A stretch of DNA of 64,000 nt. Origin: Galbibacter sp048266365. GTDB lineage: Bacteria > Bacteroidota > Bacteroidia > Flavobacteriales > Flavobacteriaceae. Positions 35,665 through 43,564 of the stretch are shown in pieces. The first letter of the stretch is position 1, and each line of letters opens with the position of its first letter. Where the stretch lies: the NCBI RefSeq assembly GCF_048266365.1, contig NZ_JBLWZP010000007.1, positions 156,546-220,545 of the forward strand. Direction: 5' to 3'. Position numbers and translations under genes: made by a program. The notes beneath the pieces were generated by a model. The model saw nothing but the letters and a program-made list of their open reading frames with translations. It did not search any database and was not told the origin of the DNA.

Positions 35665-36810
35665 CTACCAGCCAAAATCAGCCTTAAGTGCCTCCATGCG
35701 CTCAAGTGCCAAATCTTTGGTCGCAAAATCAATTTCACTCATACCGAAGGCTTTCTCATAGGTTCGAAGGGCCTTTTTGGGTTCGCCTAATTGCTCTAGG
35801 TATTCTGCTTCCCAGAAGAATCCCAGCATGGTGTTGGGGTATTCAGCTTTGGCAATTTTGCTCAACTCATGAATAGATTCTAAGTCCTCTTTCTTTTTAG
35901 ACGCCGCATAGATGGCCATCATATCATTTAAACTCACCTGTTTTTTGAATCCAAACAAGGTTTCGATAGTGGTGTATTTATCGGTTAAGTATTCGATGAC
36001 CGGACCGTTGTAGGCTAGTATTTCTTCCTTGTATTCTTTAACGCTGATCGGTTTGTAAACCTTAAAGAATTGATCCAATGCGACCGGGATTCCAAAAGAA
36101 GCAACGGAATAATGGTCGGCATTTTCAAAATTGCTGTAATAGTAGTGCAGTTGGTCGTTGTTGTATCCTTTAGATTGATTGTGAAAAACTTGAATGCGTT
36201 GTTGGTTTTCAAAATTATCTTCATTTGCAGTGGCCAAATAGTAGAATACCATTTGCTGGATTTCGCTTAATCGCTTAGGAACTTTACTTTCCATTAGAGG
36301 AGCAAAGGAAGGAGATAGTTCTATGTAAGCATTAAAAACGGGTGCTTTTTTAAATAAAAAGTAATTTGAAAAATTAGCCGTTACTCCATGTCCGACAATT
36401 GCTTTAAAGTTGGCTAAGTTGTAATTCTTATCCACCATAGGAATGAGCTCCATCGTGATGAATTCAAAGAACTTATTCCCTTTCTTGTCTGGAAATCCAC
36501 TGTCTGGATTGAAATAACAATCCTCATATCTGCTGTCTGTTTGATCGATCCCTACAATGATGCATTGCGGCATTTTGTCTTTATGGGCATAGAATTTAGC
36601 GTTTCCGACAGTGATGTCAAACAAATAATCTGCGTCTAAAACTACGACAAGTGGGTAGATTTTTTCGGCGCTATAATCTTCTGGGACATAAAGCCGGATG
36701 TTTCTTTTCTCAGCGAGTTTAATAGACTCGATAGTGGTTGTGGTAACTTGAGCAACACTAAGGTAGGTGCATAGCAATAGGAAAATGCTTAGGAGGGCAT
36801 TCTTTTTCAT
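35665..36810 (-). CDS. esterase-D/Fes-like alpha/beta-hydrolase fold protein lacking the nucleophile
   Basis: A 381-residue exported protein (signal peptide 1-20, LSVAQ). The N-terminal 280 residues follow the putative-esterase fold (YPLVVVLDADYLFDIT, then IIVGIDQTDSRYEDCYF, and ELIPMVDKNY). The nucleophile elbow GHSxGG reads VGHGVTANF: Gly142 stands where Ser should be, so ordinary esterase activity is unlikely. A C-terminal region of helical repeats (about 300-381, KALRTYEKAFGM) resembles TPR. Probably a binding or scaffolding member of the family at the periplasm; function unknown. Confidence 0.75.
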   Translation of the reverse strand: MKKNALLSIFLLLCTYLSVAQVTTTTIESIKLAEKRNIRLYVPEDYSAEKIYPLVVVLDADYLFDITVGNAKFYAHKDKMPQCIIVGIDQTDSRYEDCYFNPDSGFPDKKGNKFFEFITMELIPMVDKNYNLANFKAIVGHGVTANFSNYFLFKKAPVFNAYIELSPSFAPLMESKVPKRLSEIQQMVFYYLATANEDNFENQQRIQVFHNQSKGYNNDQLHYYYSNFENADHYSVASFGIPVALDQFFKVYKPISVKEYKEEILAYNGPVIEYLTDKYTTIETLFGFKKQVSLNDMMAIYAASKKKEDLESIHELSKIAKAEYPNTMLGFFWEAEYLEQLGEPKKALRTYEKAFGMSEIDFATKDLALERMEALKADFGW

Positions 36811-36844
36811 GATACATAAGATTTGGTATGGGAAAGATATGAAA

Positions 36845-37810
36845 TTATTTGTTTTTATTTAATATCGGAAGGAAAAGAAATGATAGCGCTCCAAAGAGTA
36901 CGACCATTATTGTTTGAGAGGACCACATGATCCAACCAAAGGCATCCCCGGCAGTTTTATCGACACCGTATATCAATAGAATATTGCTCACGGCAATAGG
37001 GTATAGGCCAATACCGCCATTAGTTGCAGTCATGGCAAAAGCTCCTGCTACAAACGCAGCTAAAATGGCGCTGACTGGAAGATGTGCTGTTTCCGGTATG
37101 GAAAATTTAACCACCCAGAACATGGCGATATACAAAACCCAAATGGCAATGGTGTAGACTAAAAACAAGCCTTTGTTCTTCATTTGGAATATACTGCTTA
37201 TGCCTTCGATTAACCCTTGTACGATATGCTTTATTTTTAGCAAAATTCCACTCTTTGCTTTCTTTATATAAAACAGAAATAGACTTCCACAAATAAGTAA
37301 TCCGACACCCACTGTGATGAGTTTGACAAAATTTATTTGCTTGGCAGCAAAATAGTCAAGAATAATTTCTGTTTGTAAGATTCCGGTGATTAGGACAATT
37401 AAAAGCAACATAACCACATCAAGGACGCGCTCTGCTATGATGGTTCCAAATCCTTTTTGAAAAGGGACGTTCTCATAGGTGCTAATAGTGGTTGCTCTTA
37501 ATAATTCACCGGATCTAGGGATTCCTAAATTGGCCAAATATGCGGTAAATATTGCCATGATGTTGTTGATCAATCGCGGCTGATACCCCATTGGTTTTAG
37601 TAATAAATTCCAGCGAATTGCTCGGAAGAGATGGCTTAAGAATCCTAATAAGAGTGATATGATAACCCAGAAGTAGTTAGCTTCTTTGATAGCTTCTACG
37701 ATATTCTCGCGATCCTCGGCAGAGGTTATCGAATACGAATAACCGATTAAAAAAACTCCCAACAATAGTGGGAGAGTCTTTTTAAGTATGTTTTTTAATC
37801 TGGAATTCAC
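36845..37810 (-). CDS. lysylphosphatidylglycerol synthase-like membrane protein (UPF0104)
   Basis: A 321-residue inner-membrane protein with about eight hydrophobic segments, of the flippase-like transmembrane family related to the MprF N-terminal domain. The AIRWNLLLKPMG and NLGIPRSGELLRATTI segments and GFGTIIAERVLDV are characteristic. No catalytic lysyl-transferase domain is present, so a role in lipid translocation is inferred. It begins just two bases after the panD stop codon, so it is read from the pan message. Confidence 0.82.
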   Translation of the reverse strand: MNSRLKNILKKTLPLLLGVFLIGYSYSITSAEDRENIVEAIKEANYFWVIISLLLGFLSHLFRAIRWNLLLKPMGYQPRLINNIMAIFTAYLANLGIPRSGELLRATTISTYENVPFQKGFGTIIAERVLDVVMLLLIVLITGILQTEIILDYFAAKQINFVKLITVGVGLLICGSLFLFYIKKAKSGILLKIKHIVQGLIEGISSIFQMKNKGLFLVYTIAIWVLYIAMFWVVKFSIPETAHLPVSAILAAFVAGAFAMTATNGGIGLYPIAVSNILLIYGVDKTAGDAFGWIMWSSQTIMVVLFGALSFLFLPILNKNK

Positions 37811-37811
37811 C

Positions 37812-38162
37812 TTATTTTAAAGAATTGTCATTTTCGTTAGGGAAAATAATGGAAGGTTTAAAGTGCTTGGCTTCCTCAAAATCAAGTGTGCCATAAGCGA
37901 TGATGATTATGATATCTCCGCGTTGGACGCGTCTCGCGGCTGGGCCGTTAAGGGTGATGTCCCCGCTATTTCGATTTCCTTTAATAGCGTAGGTTTCCAG
38001 GCGCTCACCGTTGTTTATATTGACGATTTGAACCTTTTCTCCTTCAATGATATTTGCAGCTTCCATCAGCGCTTCATCGATTGTGATACTACCTATGTAG
38101 TTAAGGTCAGCACCTGTGACCTTTACTCTGTGTATTTTGGACTTTACTACTTCAATTTGCAT
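37812..38162 (-). CDS. panD: aspartate 1-decarboxylase
   Basis: Makes beta-alanine from aspartate for pantothenate and coenzyme A. The 116-residue proenzyme cleaves itself between Gly24 and Ser25 (NYIGSITID) to form the pyruvoyl group; Lys9 and the INNGERLETYAI and GDIIIIIAYG segments are conserved. It follows panC after 12 bases, a two-gene pantothenate operon extended by the UPF0104 gene. Confidence 0.96.
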   Translation of the reverse strand: MQIEVVKSKIHRVKVTGADLNYIGSITIDEALMEAANIIEGEKVQIVNINNGERLETYAIKGNRNSGDITLNGPAARRVQRGDIIIIIAYGTLDFEEAKHFKPSIIFPNENDNSLK

Positions 38163-38174
38163 GCTACAAAGTTA

Positions 38175-39023
38175 TTAATTTAAAGCAATTGTATCAATAA
38201 GTCGTATCTCATTTGCGTATACAGCCACAAATAAACGATAATGCTCACCAATTTTTTTGGTTTTAACAGATTTTAGCGTTTTTTCATCAGCAATTTCTGC
38301 ATACTCTAACTCGAAATTTTCATGATTTTCAAATTGTTCGTAGATCCAATCTAGCGTCTGTTGAATGCTTTGGGAACTGAAATTTTCCTTAGCCTTAGTG
38401 ATAGTTTGGTATATAAAAGCAGCTTTCTTTCTTATGGATTCCGGAAGACGTTCGTTTCTTGAACTCATTGCCAAACCGCTGTCTTCTCTGGTAATCGGGC
38501 ATTCTATAATCTCCACATCTAACTGCTCTTTTTCTGTCAGTTTCTTGATGATCTGAAGTTGCTGAAAGTCCTTTTCTCCAAAGTAAGCCCTGTCTGGGGT
38601 TACAATGCTAAAAAGTTTTTTGATTATGGTACCAACGCCGTCGAAATGCCCAGGTCTAAATTTGCCTTCCATCTGAAACTCCAAACCGTCAAAATCGAAT
38701 TTTTCAGATTTTATGTTGTCTTGGTACATTTCCTCTGCTGAAGGTGCGAAAACTATCACTTGTCCTTTAAGCTCCTCGAGTAAATCAATATCCTTGTCTA
38801 GTGATTTGGGATATTTCTCTAAATCCGTAGGATTATCAAATTGCGTTGGATTGACAAAAACAGTAACTACAACAACGTCATTTTCCATTAATGCACGTGA
38901 AACTAGGGAGATGTGTCCCTTGTGTAACGCACCCATAGTAGGGACTAGTCCGATGGTTTTATAGTTGATTTTCTCTGCGCTCAGCTGAGAAATTAATGCT
39001 TCTTTTTGTTTAAAAACGTGCAT
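38175..39023 (-). CDS. panC: pantothenate synthetase
   Basis: Joins pantoate and beta-alanine with ATP. The 282-residue enzyme shows TMGALHKGHISLV (HxGH-type ATP site), FVNPTQFDNPTDLEKYPK, the AYFGEKDFQQLQII block and the KMSKS-like MSSRNERL. Length and order are normal. Beta-alanine comes from the PanD enzyme encoded 12 bases downstream. Confidence 0.96.
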   Translation of the reverse strand: MHVFKQKEALISQLSAEKINYKTIGLVPTMGALHKGHISLVSRALMENDVVVVTVFVNPTQFDNPTDLEKYPKSLDKDIDLLEELKGQVIVFAPSAEEMYQDNIKSEKFDFDGLEFQMEGKFRPGHFDGVGTIIKKLFSIVTPDRAYFGEKDFQQLQIIKKLTEKEQLDVEIIECPITREDSGLAMSSRNERLPESIRKKAAFIYQTITKAKENFSSQSIQQTLDWIYEQFENHENFELEYAEIADEKTLKSVKTKKIGEHYRLFVAVYANEIRLIDTIALN

Positions 39024-39084
39024 CAGTTTTAAAATTAACAGCCTGCAAAGCTATATAAATTAAACGAATTAGGCATATTTTTTG

Positions 39085-39092
39085 TATTTTTG
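39085..39092 (+). promoter_or_regulatory. -7 promoter element of the glycogen synthase-like gene
   Basis: TATTTTTG fits TAnnTTTG and lies 40 bases before the start at 39132 in the short gap divergent from panC. Confidence 0.4.
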
Positions 39093-39131
39093 CATGCTTT
39101 AACCTTTAGTTGAAAGTAATAAATAGATTAT

Positions 39132-39941
39132 ATGACAGACAAAAGAGTATTATTTGTCGCTTCTGAAATGGTTCCTTATTTGCCTGAAAACGAGGTTTCG
39201 TCGATGGCTTATGAGAGTCCTAGGATGGTGAATGATAGAGGTGGACAGATACGAATCTTTATGCCCAGATTTGGAAACATTAATGAAAGAAGGCATCAAT
39301 TACACGAAGTAATTCGACTATCCGGAATGAACTTAGTAGTCAACGATATGGATATGCCTTTGATAATCAAGGTAGCCTCTATACCGAAAGAAAGAATTCA
39401 AGTTTATTTTATAGACAACGAGGAATACTTTAAACGCAAAGCAACGTTCTCAGACGAGGATGGAAATCTATTTCCGGATAACGATGAACGCGCTATTTTT
39501 TTCGCAAAAGGAGTGGTAGAAACTGTTAAGAAACTCAACTGGAATCCTGACATTATTCATGTCCACGGTTGGATGGCTTCTTTACTGCCGTTGTATCTTA
39601 AAAAATACTACGCTGATGAGCCGCTTTTTGCCGAAAGTAAAATTGTAACCTCTGTGTACAACAAAGGTTTTGAAGGAACGTTAGATAAGGGGATGTTGGA
39701 TAAGATTAAGTTTGATGGTATCGATCAGAAAGATGTTGCTTCATTAGAGACACCTAACTACAGTAATTTATTAAAAGTTGCGGTTGATCATTCAGATGCT
39801 GTTGTGGTAGCTTCTGAAGAATTACCGGAGGATTTGAGAAAACACATTGACTCACTATCCAAACCCGTACTACCTCATATTCCTATTTTCGAATTTGAGG
39901 AAGCCTATACAAATTTTTACGAGACAAAAGTATTAAGTTAA
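39132..39941 (+). CDS. N-terminal half of a glycogen/starch synthase (GT5), stand-alone
   Basis: A 269-residue protein that matches only the N-terminal GT5 domain: RVLFVASEMVPYL, RGGQIRIFMPRFGNI, DNDERAIFFAKGVVE, the HVHGWMASLLPLYL block and SVYNKGFEGTL. The ADP-glucose loop KxGGL is replaced by ENEVSSMAYE, and the C-terminal nucleotide-binding domain is absent, with no remnant before the next gene 15 bases on. It is therefore probably not a working glycogen synthase. The same short form stands in this position (near panC, DUF4270, glmS) in other Flavobacteriaceae to my memory, suggesting a distinct conserved role. Confidence 0.8.
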   Translation: MTDKRVLFVASEMVPYLPENEVSSMAYESPRMVNDRGGQIRIFMPRFGNINERRHQLHEVIRLSGMNLVVNDMDMPLIIKVASIPKERIQVYFIDNEEYFKRKATFSDEDGNLFPDNDERAIFFAKGVVETVKKLNWNPDIIHVHGWMASLLPLYLKKYYADEPLFAESKIVTSVYNKGFEGTLDKGMLDKIKFDGIDQKDVASLETPNYSNLLKVAVDHSDAVVVASEELPEDLRKHIDSLSKPVLPHIPIFEFEEAYTNFYETKVLS

Positions 39942-39956
39942 TCCAGAGGATTCGAG

Positions 39957-41606
39957 ATGATAAAAAATATTTTAAAAAGCAATGTTTTAGTAACACTACT
40001 TGTGATGAGTGGTGTTATTTTTTTTACTGCTTGTGAGCGGGAATATAATACCATTGGAGTTGATATTGTAGATGATGGCTCTACTAACATCAAAAAAATC
40101 AGTTTTGATGTAATGGCTTATAACAGAAAATTATCAGCTGTAAGGACAGATGGTTTGAGGGGGTATAAATTGGCAGATTACGAGCATCCGGTTTTCGGAG
40201 CTCAAAAAGCATCTTTTGCTTCTCAACTTTCACTTGCAAATCCTAACCCAACCATTGGAGATGTTTCACAGGAAAATGAAGACGCATCATCCGGCAAGCA
40301 AGAAAATGAAATGGTTACCGAGGTATATCTTCATATCCCATTCTACAGTACCCTTGTAAGTGATACCATTAGCGATGATTCTTCTAGTCCTAAGGATTTC
40401 AGGGTAGATTCAATATTTGGGGATAGAAATGCTACCTTCAATTTGAAGGTCAATGAGTATACTAAATATTTAAGAGTGTTGGATCCTGAAAGTAATTTTC
40501 AAGAAGCTAAAGAATATTATTCGAACGAAGATCCGACTCCATTCATATCGACAGTACTCTATGATGGAGATTTAACAATAGACCAAGATGAATTGCTCTT
40601 TTTTGATAATGTTGATGATCCGGATACACCGGATGAGGATGAATCCGAAGTACCTTCTGAACGATTGACACCAAGACTTCGTATTCCGTTGGACAAGCAG
40701 TTTTTCCAGGAAAAAATCCTCAATAACGAAGGGAAAAGCCCTTTGTTAAGTGTTAGTAATTTCCAAGAATTCTTAAGAGGAATATACGTAAGTATGGAAT
40801 CCCCAAACAAGGATTTGGCAATGTTACTTGATGTTGCAAATGGATATGTTGAGATTCACTATAACTACGATGATACCGATAGTGAAGGAGCAGCGATAGT
40901 CTCGGAGAAATCAATGAAACTAGCACTTAGTGCTAATAGTACCAATAAAGTAAACTATTTCCAACAAGATCCGTATCCACAACCAATTGCTGATCAATTT
41001 AACAACCAAGATGCTTCTAGACTCTATGTTCAAGGGGGTGCTGGATCCATAGTTGAGATTGATATTTCAAATGGAAGTGGAGATGCCTTAAATCAGCTTC
41101 AGGAAGCCAAAGCTAAAGGATGGTTAATCAACGAAGCGAGTTTGGTATTTTACGTGGATGAATCGGCAATATCTCAGGGGTCCTCAGCAACGCTTCCAAA
41201 ACGCATTTACCTATACGATTATCAAAATCAACGGCATTTGGTCGACTATACCGTGGATTTAAGCCAGAATACCGGGGTCGATTCTACTAGCTATGCTATC
41301 TTCGATGGAAGATTGGATGAGGAAAATAGTATCGGACCTCGTTATAAGTTTAGAATCACAAATTATATCAATGATATCATAAAAAAAGATTCTTTAAATA
41401 TAAAGCTCGGGTTAAGCACCACCAGTAGTATCTTGAATGTTGCGAATGTTTCTGCAATATTAGAGTCCGATACACGTTTAATAAAAGTTCCCCAAGCCAG
41501 TATACCTAATTTTCAAGGGACAGTTCTATATGGCAGTAATGTTCCTAGTAATGAAAGTGATAAAAAACTTAAATTAGAAATATACTATACTGAACCTGAA
41601 AAATAA
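39957..41606 (+). CDS. DUF4270 family lipoprotein
   Basis: A 549-residue lipoprotein with lipobox FTAC (Cys near 26, after FF). After it comes the DUF4270 hallmark REYNTIGVDIVDDGS, then long beta-rich regions with YSTLVSDT, RIPLDKQFFQ and RIYLYDYQNQ, all typical for the family. Function of DUF4270 proteins is not established; envelope localisation is clear. It follows the glycogen synthase-like gene by 15 bases and precedes glmS by 21, so all three are probably one operon. Confidence 0.85.
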   Translation: MIKNILKSNVLVTLLVMSGVIFFTACEREYNTIGVDIVDDGSTNIKKISFDVMAYNRKLSAVRTDGLRGYKLADYEHPVFGAQKASFASQLSLANPNPTIGDVSQENEDASSGKQENEMVTEVYLHIPFYSTLVSDTISDDSSSPKDFRVDSIFGDRNATFNLKVNEYTKYLRVLDPESNFQEAKEYYSNEDPTPFISTVLYDGDLTIDQDELLFFDNVDDPDTPDEDESEVPSERLTPRLRIPLDKQFFQEKILNNEGKSPLLSVSNFQEFLRGIYVSMESPNKDLAMLLDVANGYVEIHYNYDDTDSEGAAIVSEKSMKLALSANSTNKVNYFQQDPYPQPIADQFNNQDASRLYVQGGAGSIVEIDISNGSGDALNQLQEAKAKGWLINEASLVFYVDESAISQGSSATLPKRIYLYDYQNQRHLVDYTVDLSQNTGVDSTSYAIFDGRLDEENSIGPRYKFRITNYINDIIKKDSLNIKLGLSTTSSILNVANVSAILESDTRLIKVPQASIPNFQGTVLYGSNVPSNESDKKLKLEIYYTEPEK

Positions 41607-41627
41607 ACCAATTTTAAAGAAAATTTT

Positions 41628-43475
41628 ATGTGTGGAATAGTCGGATATATAGGGAGTAAGCAAGCTTACCCTATAGTGACCAAAGGTCTTGAACGTCTTG
41701 AATATAGGGGATATGACAGTGCTGGTATTGTACTGTTTGACACTGATACCATCAAACTTTGTAAAACTAAGGGAAAGGTAGCAGATCTTAAATCAAAAGC
41801 TGAACTGGAAGGAGTAACCTCCGGAAACATCGGATTAGGTCATACCCGTTGGGCAACCCATGGTGTCCCTAACGATGTCAATGCCCATCCGCATTATTCA
41901 AATTCCGGAAATCTTGTAATTATCCATAACGGGATCATCGAGAATTATGGTGCCATAAAGAAAGCGCTACAAAAAAGAGGTTATCATTTTGAGTCTGACA
42001 CAGACACTGAGGTTTTGGTCAACTTGATCGAAGATATTAAACTTAATGAAGACGTCAAACTGGGTAAGGCAGTTCAGATAGCCTTGAACCAAGTCATTGG
42101 TGCCTATGCCATAGCGGTATTTGATAAAACCAAACCAGACGAAATCATTGCTGCAAAATTGGGAAGTCCATTAGCCATTGGAGTTGGAGAGGATGAATTC
42201 TTCATCGCCTCTGATGCTTCTCCATTTATCGAATACACCAATAACGCAATTTACCTTGAAGATGAACAAATGGCCATTATCAGAATCGGTAGGGACATTA
42301 AGGTTCGTCAAATTAAAGATGATAAAGCTGTAGCTCCATATGTTCAAGAATTGCAACTCAATTTAGAACAAATTGAAAAGAATGGCTATGATCATTTTAT
42401 GTTAAAAGAAATTCATGAACAGCCGGAAGCGATCAAAGACACCTATAGAGGTCGTTTGAGAATCAATGATGGAATCATTAAGATGGCTGGGATTGAAGAT
42501 AATATAGAACGCCTGGCTAATGCCCAACGAATTATCATAGTAGCCTGTGGTACTTCATGGCATGCCGGTCTTGTAGCAGAATATATTTTTGAAGATTTAA
42601 TCCGCATTCCGGTTGAGGTGGAATACGCTTCGGAATTTCGATATAGAAACCCGGTAATCACACCAAATGATGTAGTGATTGCAATTTCTCAGTCCGGTGA
42701 AACAGCGGATACTTTAGCAGCCATTAAACTCGCAAAAGAAAAAGGAGCATTCGTATTTGGCGTTTGTAATGTAGTAGGATCATCTATTGCAAGAGAAACC
42801 CATGCAGGTGCTTATACCCACGCAGGACCGGAAATCGGTGTAGCTTCAACCAAAGCCTTTACCACGCAAATCACAGTGTTGTCTTTGATCGCATTGAAAT
42901 TAGCTCAGTATAAAGGACAGCTATCGGCTTCACAATTCCGTGAGTACATCGCAGAAATGGAAGCTATTCCGACAAAAGTAGAGGAGTGTTTGAAAGTTGA
43001 TGCGCATGTGAAGTATATCTCATCGATGTACAAGGATTCACGAAACTTCTTATATCTGGGAAGAGGGTATAATTTCCCTGTTGCTTTGGAAGGTGCATTG
43101 AAACTAAAAGAGATCTCCTACATCCATGCTGAAGGTTATCCTGCTGCAGAGATGAAACATGGTCCAATCGCCTTGATTGACGAGCATATGCCTGTAGTAG
43201 TTATTGCCACTAAGAAAGGACATTATGAAAAGGTTATTAGCAATATTCAAGAGATCAAGTCTAGAAAAGCTAAGATCATTGCAGTAGTGACTAAGGGAGA
43301 TACAGAGGTAAAAGAAATGGCTGATCATGTGATCGAAGTGCCGGAAACTCTGGAAGGTCTAGCACCGCTAATCACAACCATTCCATTACAATTACTCTCT
43401 TACCACATCGCGGTAATGCGTGAGTGTAATGTTGATCAACCACGGAATTTAGCAAAATCCGTAACAGTTGAGTAA
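41628..43475 (+). CDS. glmS: glutamine--fructose-6-phosphate aminotransferase
   Basis: Makes glucosamine 6-phosphate, the first step toward UDP-GlcNAc. The 615-residue enzyme has the N-terminal nucleophile Cys2 (MCGIVGYIG), glutaminase residues HTRWATHG and HNGIIENY, two SIS sugar-isomerase domains (about 290-430 and 465-600; CGTSWHAG, ISQSGETADTL, STKAFTTQ) and the C-terminal DQPRNLAKSVTVE. Full length. A stem-loop at 43484-43519 follows; no glmS ribozyme is seen upstream, as expected outside Firmicutes. Confidence 0.97.
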   Translation: MCGIVGYIGSKQAYPIVTKGLERLEYRGYDSAGIVLFDTDTIKLCKTKGKVADLKSKAELEGVTSGNIGLGHTRWATHGVPNDVNAHPHYSNSGNLVIIHNGIIENYGAIKKALQKRGYHFESDTDTEVLVNLIEDIKLNEDVKLGKAVQIALNQVIGAYAIAVFDKTKPDEIIAAKLGSPLAIGVGEDEFFIASDASPFIEYTNNAIYLEDEQMAIIRIGRDIKVRQIKDDKAVAPYVQELQLNLEQIEKNGYDHFMLKEIHEQPEAIKDTYRGRLRINDGIIKMAGIEDNIERLANAQRIIIVACGTSWHAGLVAEYIFEDLIRIPVEVEYASEFRYRNPVITPNDVVIAISQSGETADTLAAIKLAKEKGAFVFGVCNVVGSSIARETHAGAYTHAGPEIGVASTKAFTTQITVLSLIALKLAQYKGQLSASQFREYIAEMEAIPTKVEECLKVDAHVKYISSMYKDSRNFLYLGRGYNFPVALEGALKLKEISYIHAEGYPAAEMKHGPIALIDEHMPVVVIATKKGHYEKVISNIQEIKSRKAKIIAVVTKGDTEVKEMADHVIEVPETLEGLAPLITTIPLQLLSYHIAVMRECNVDQPRNLAKSVTVE

Positions 43476-43483
43476 AAAATATT

Positions 43484-43519
43484 AATTCTGTAATTTTTTC
43501 ACTAAATAATTACGGAATT
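43484..43519 (+). terminator. stem-loop after glmS
   Basis: Twelve-base arms AATTCTGTAATT (43484-43495) and AATTACGGAATT (43508-43519) with one T-G pair and a T-rich loop. It could end the glmS message, but no U-tract follows. Confidence 0.4.
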
Positions 43520-43564
43520 GAAAAAATATGTATATTGTTCTTATCTAAGTCAATCTAAAACCTA

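Noticed and set aside
39942..39956. Frameshift explaining the short glycogen synthase
   Set aside because: Only 15 bases separate it from the DUF4270 gene and no second-domain motif appears in any frame downstream.
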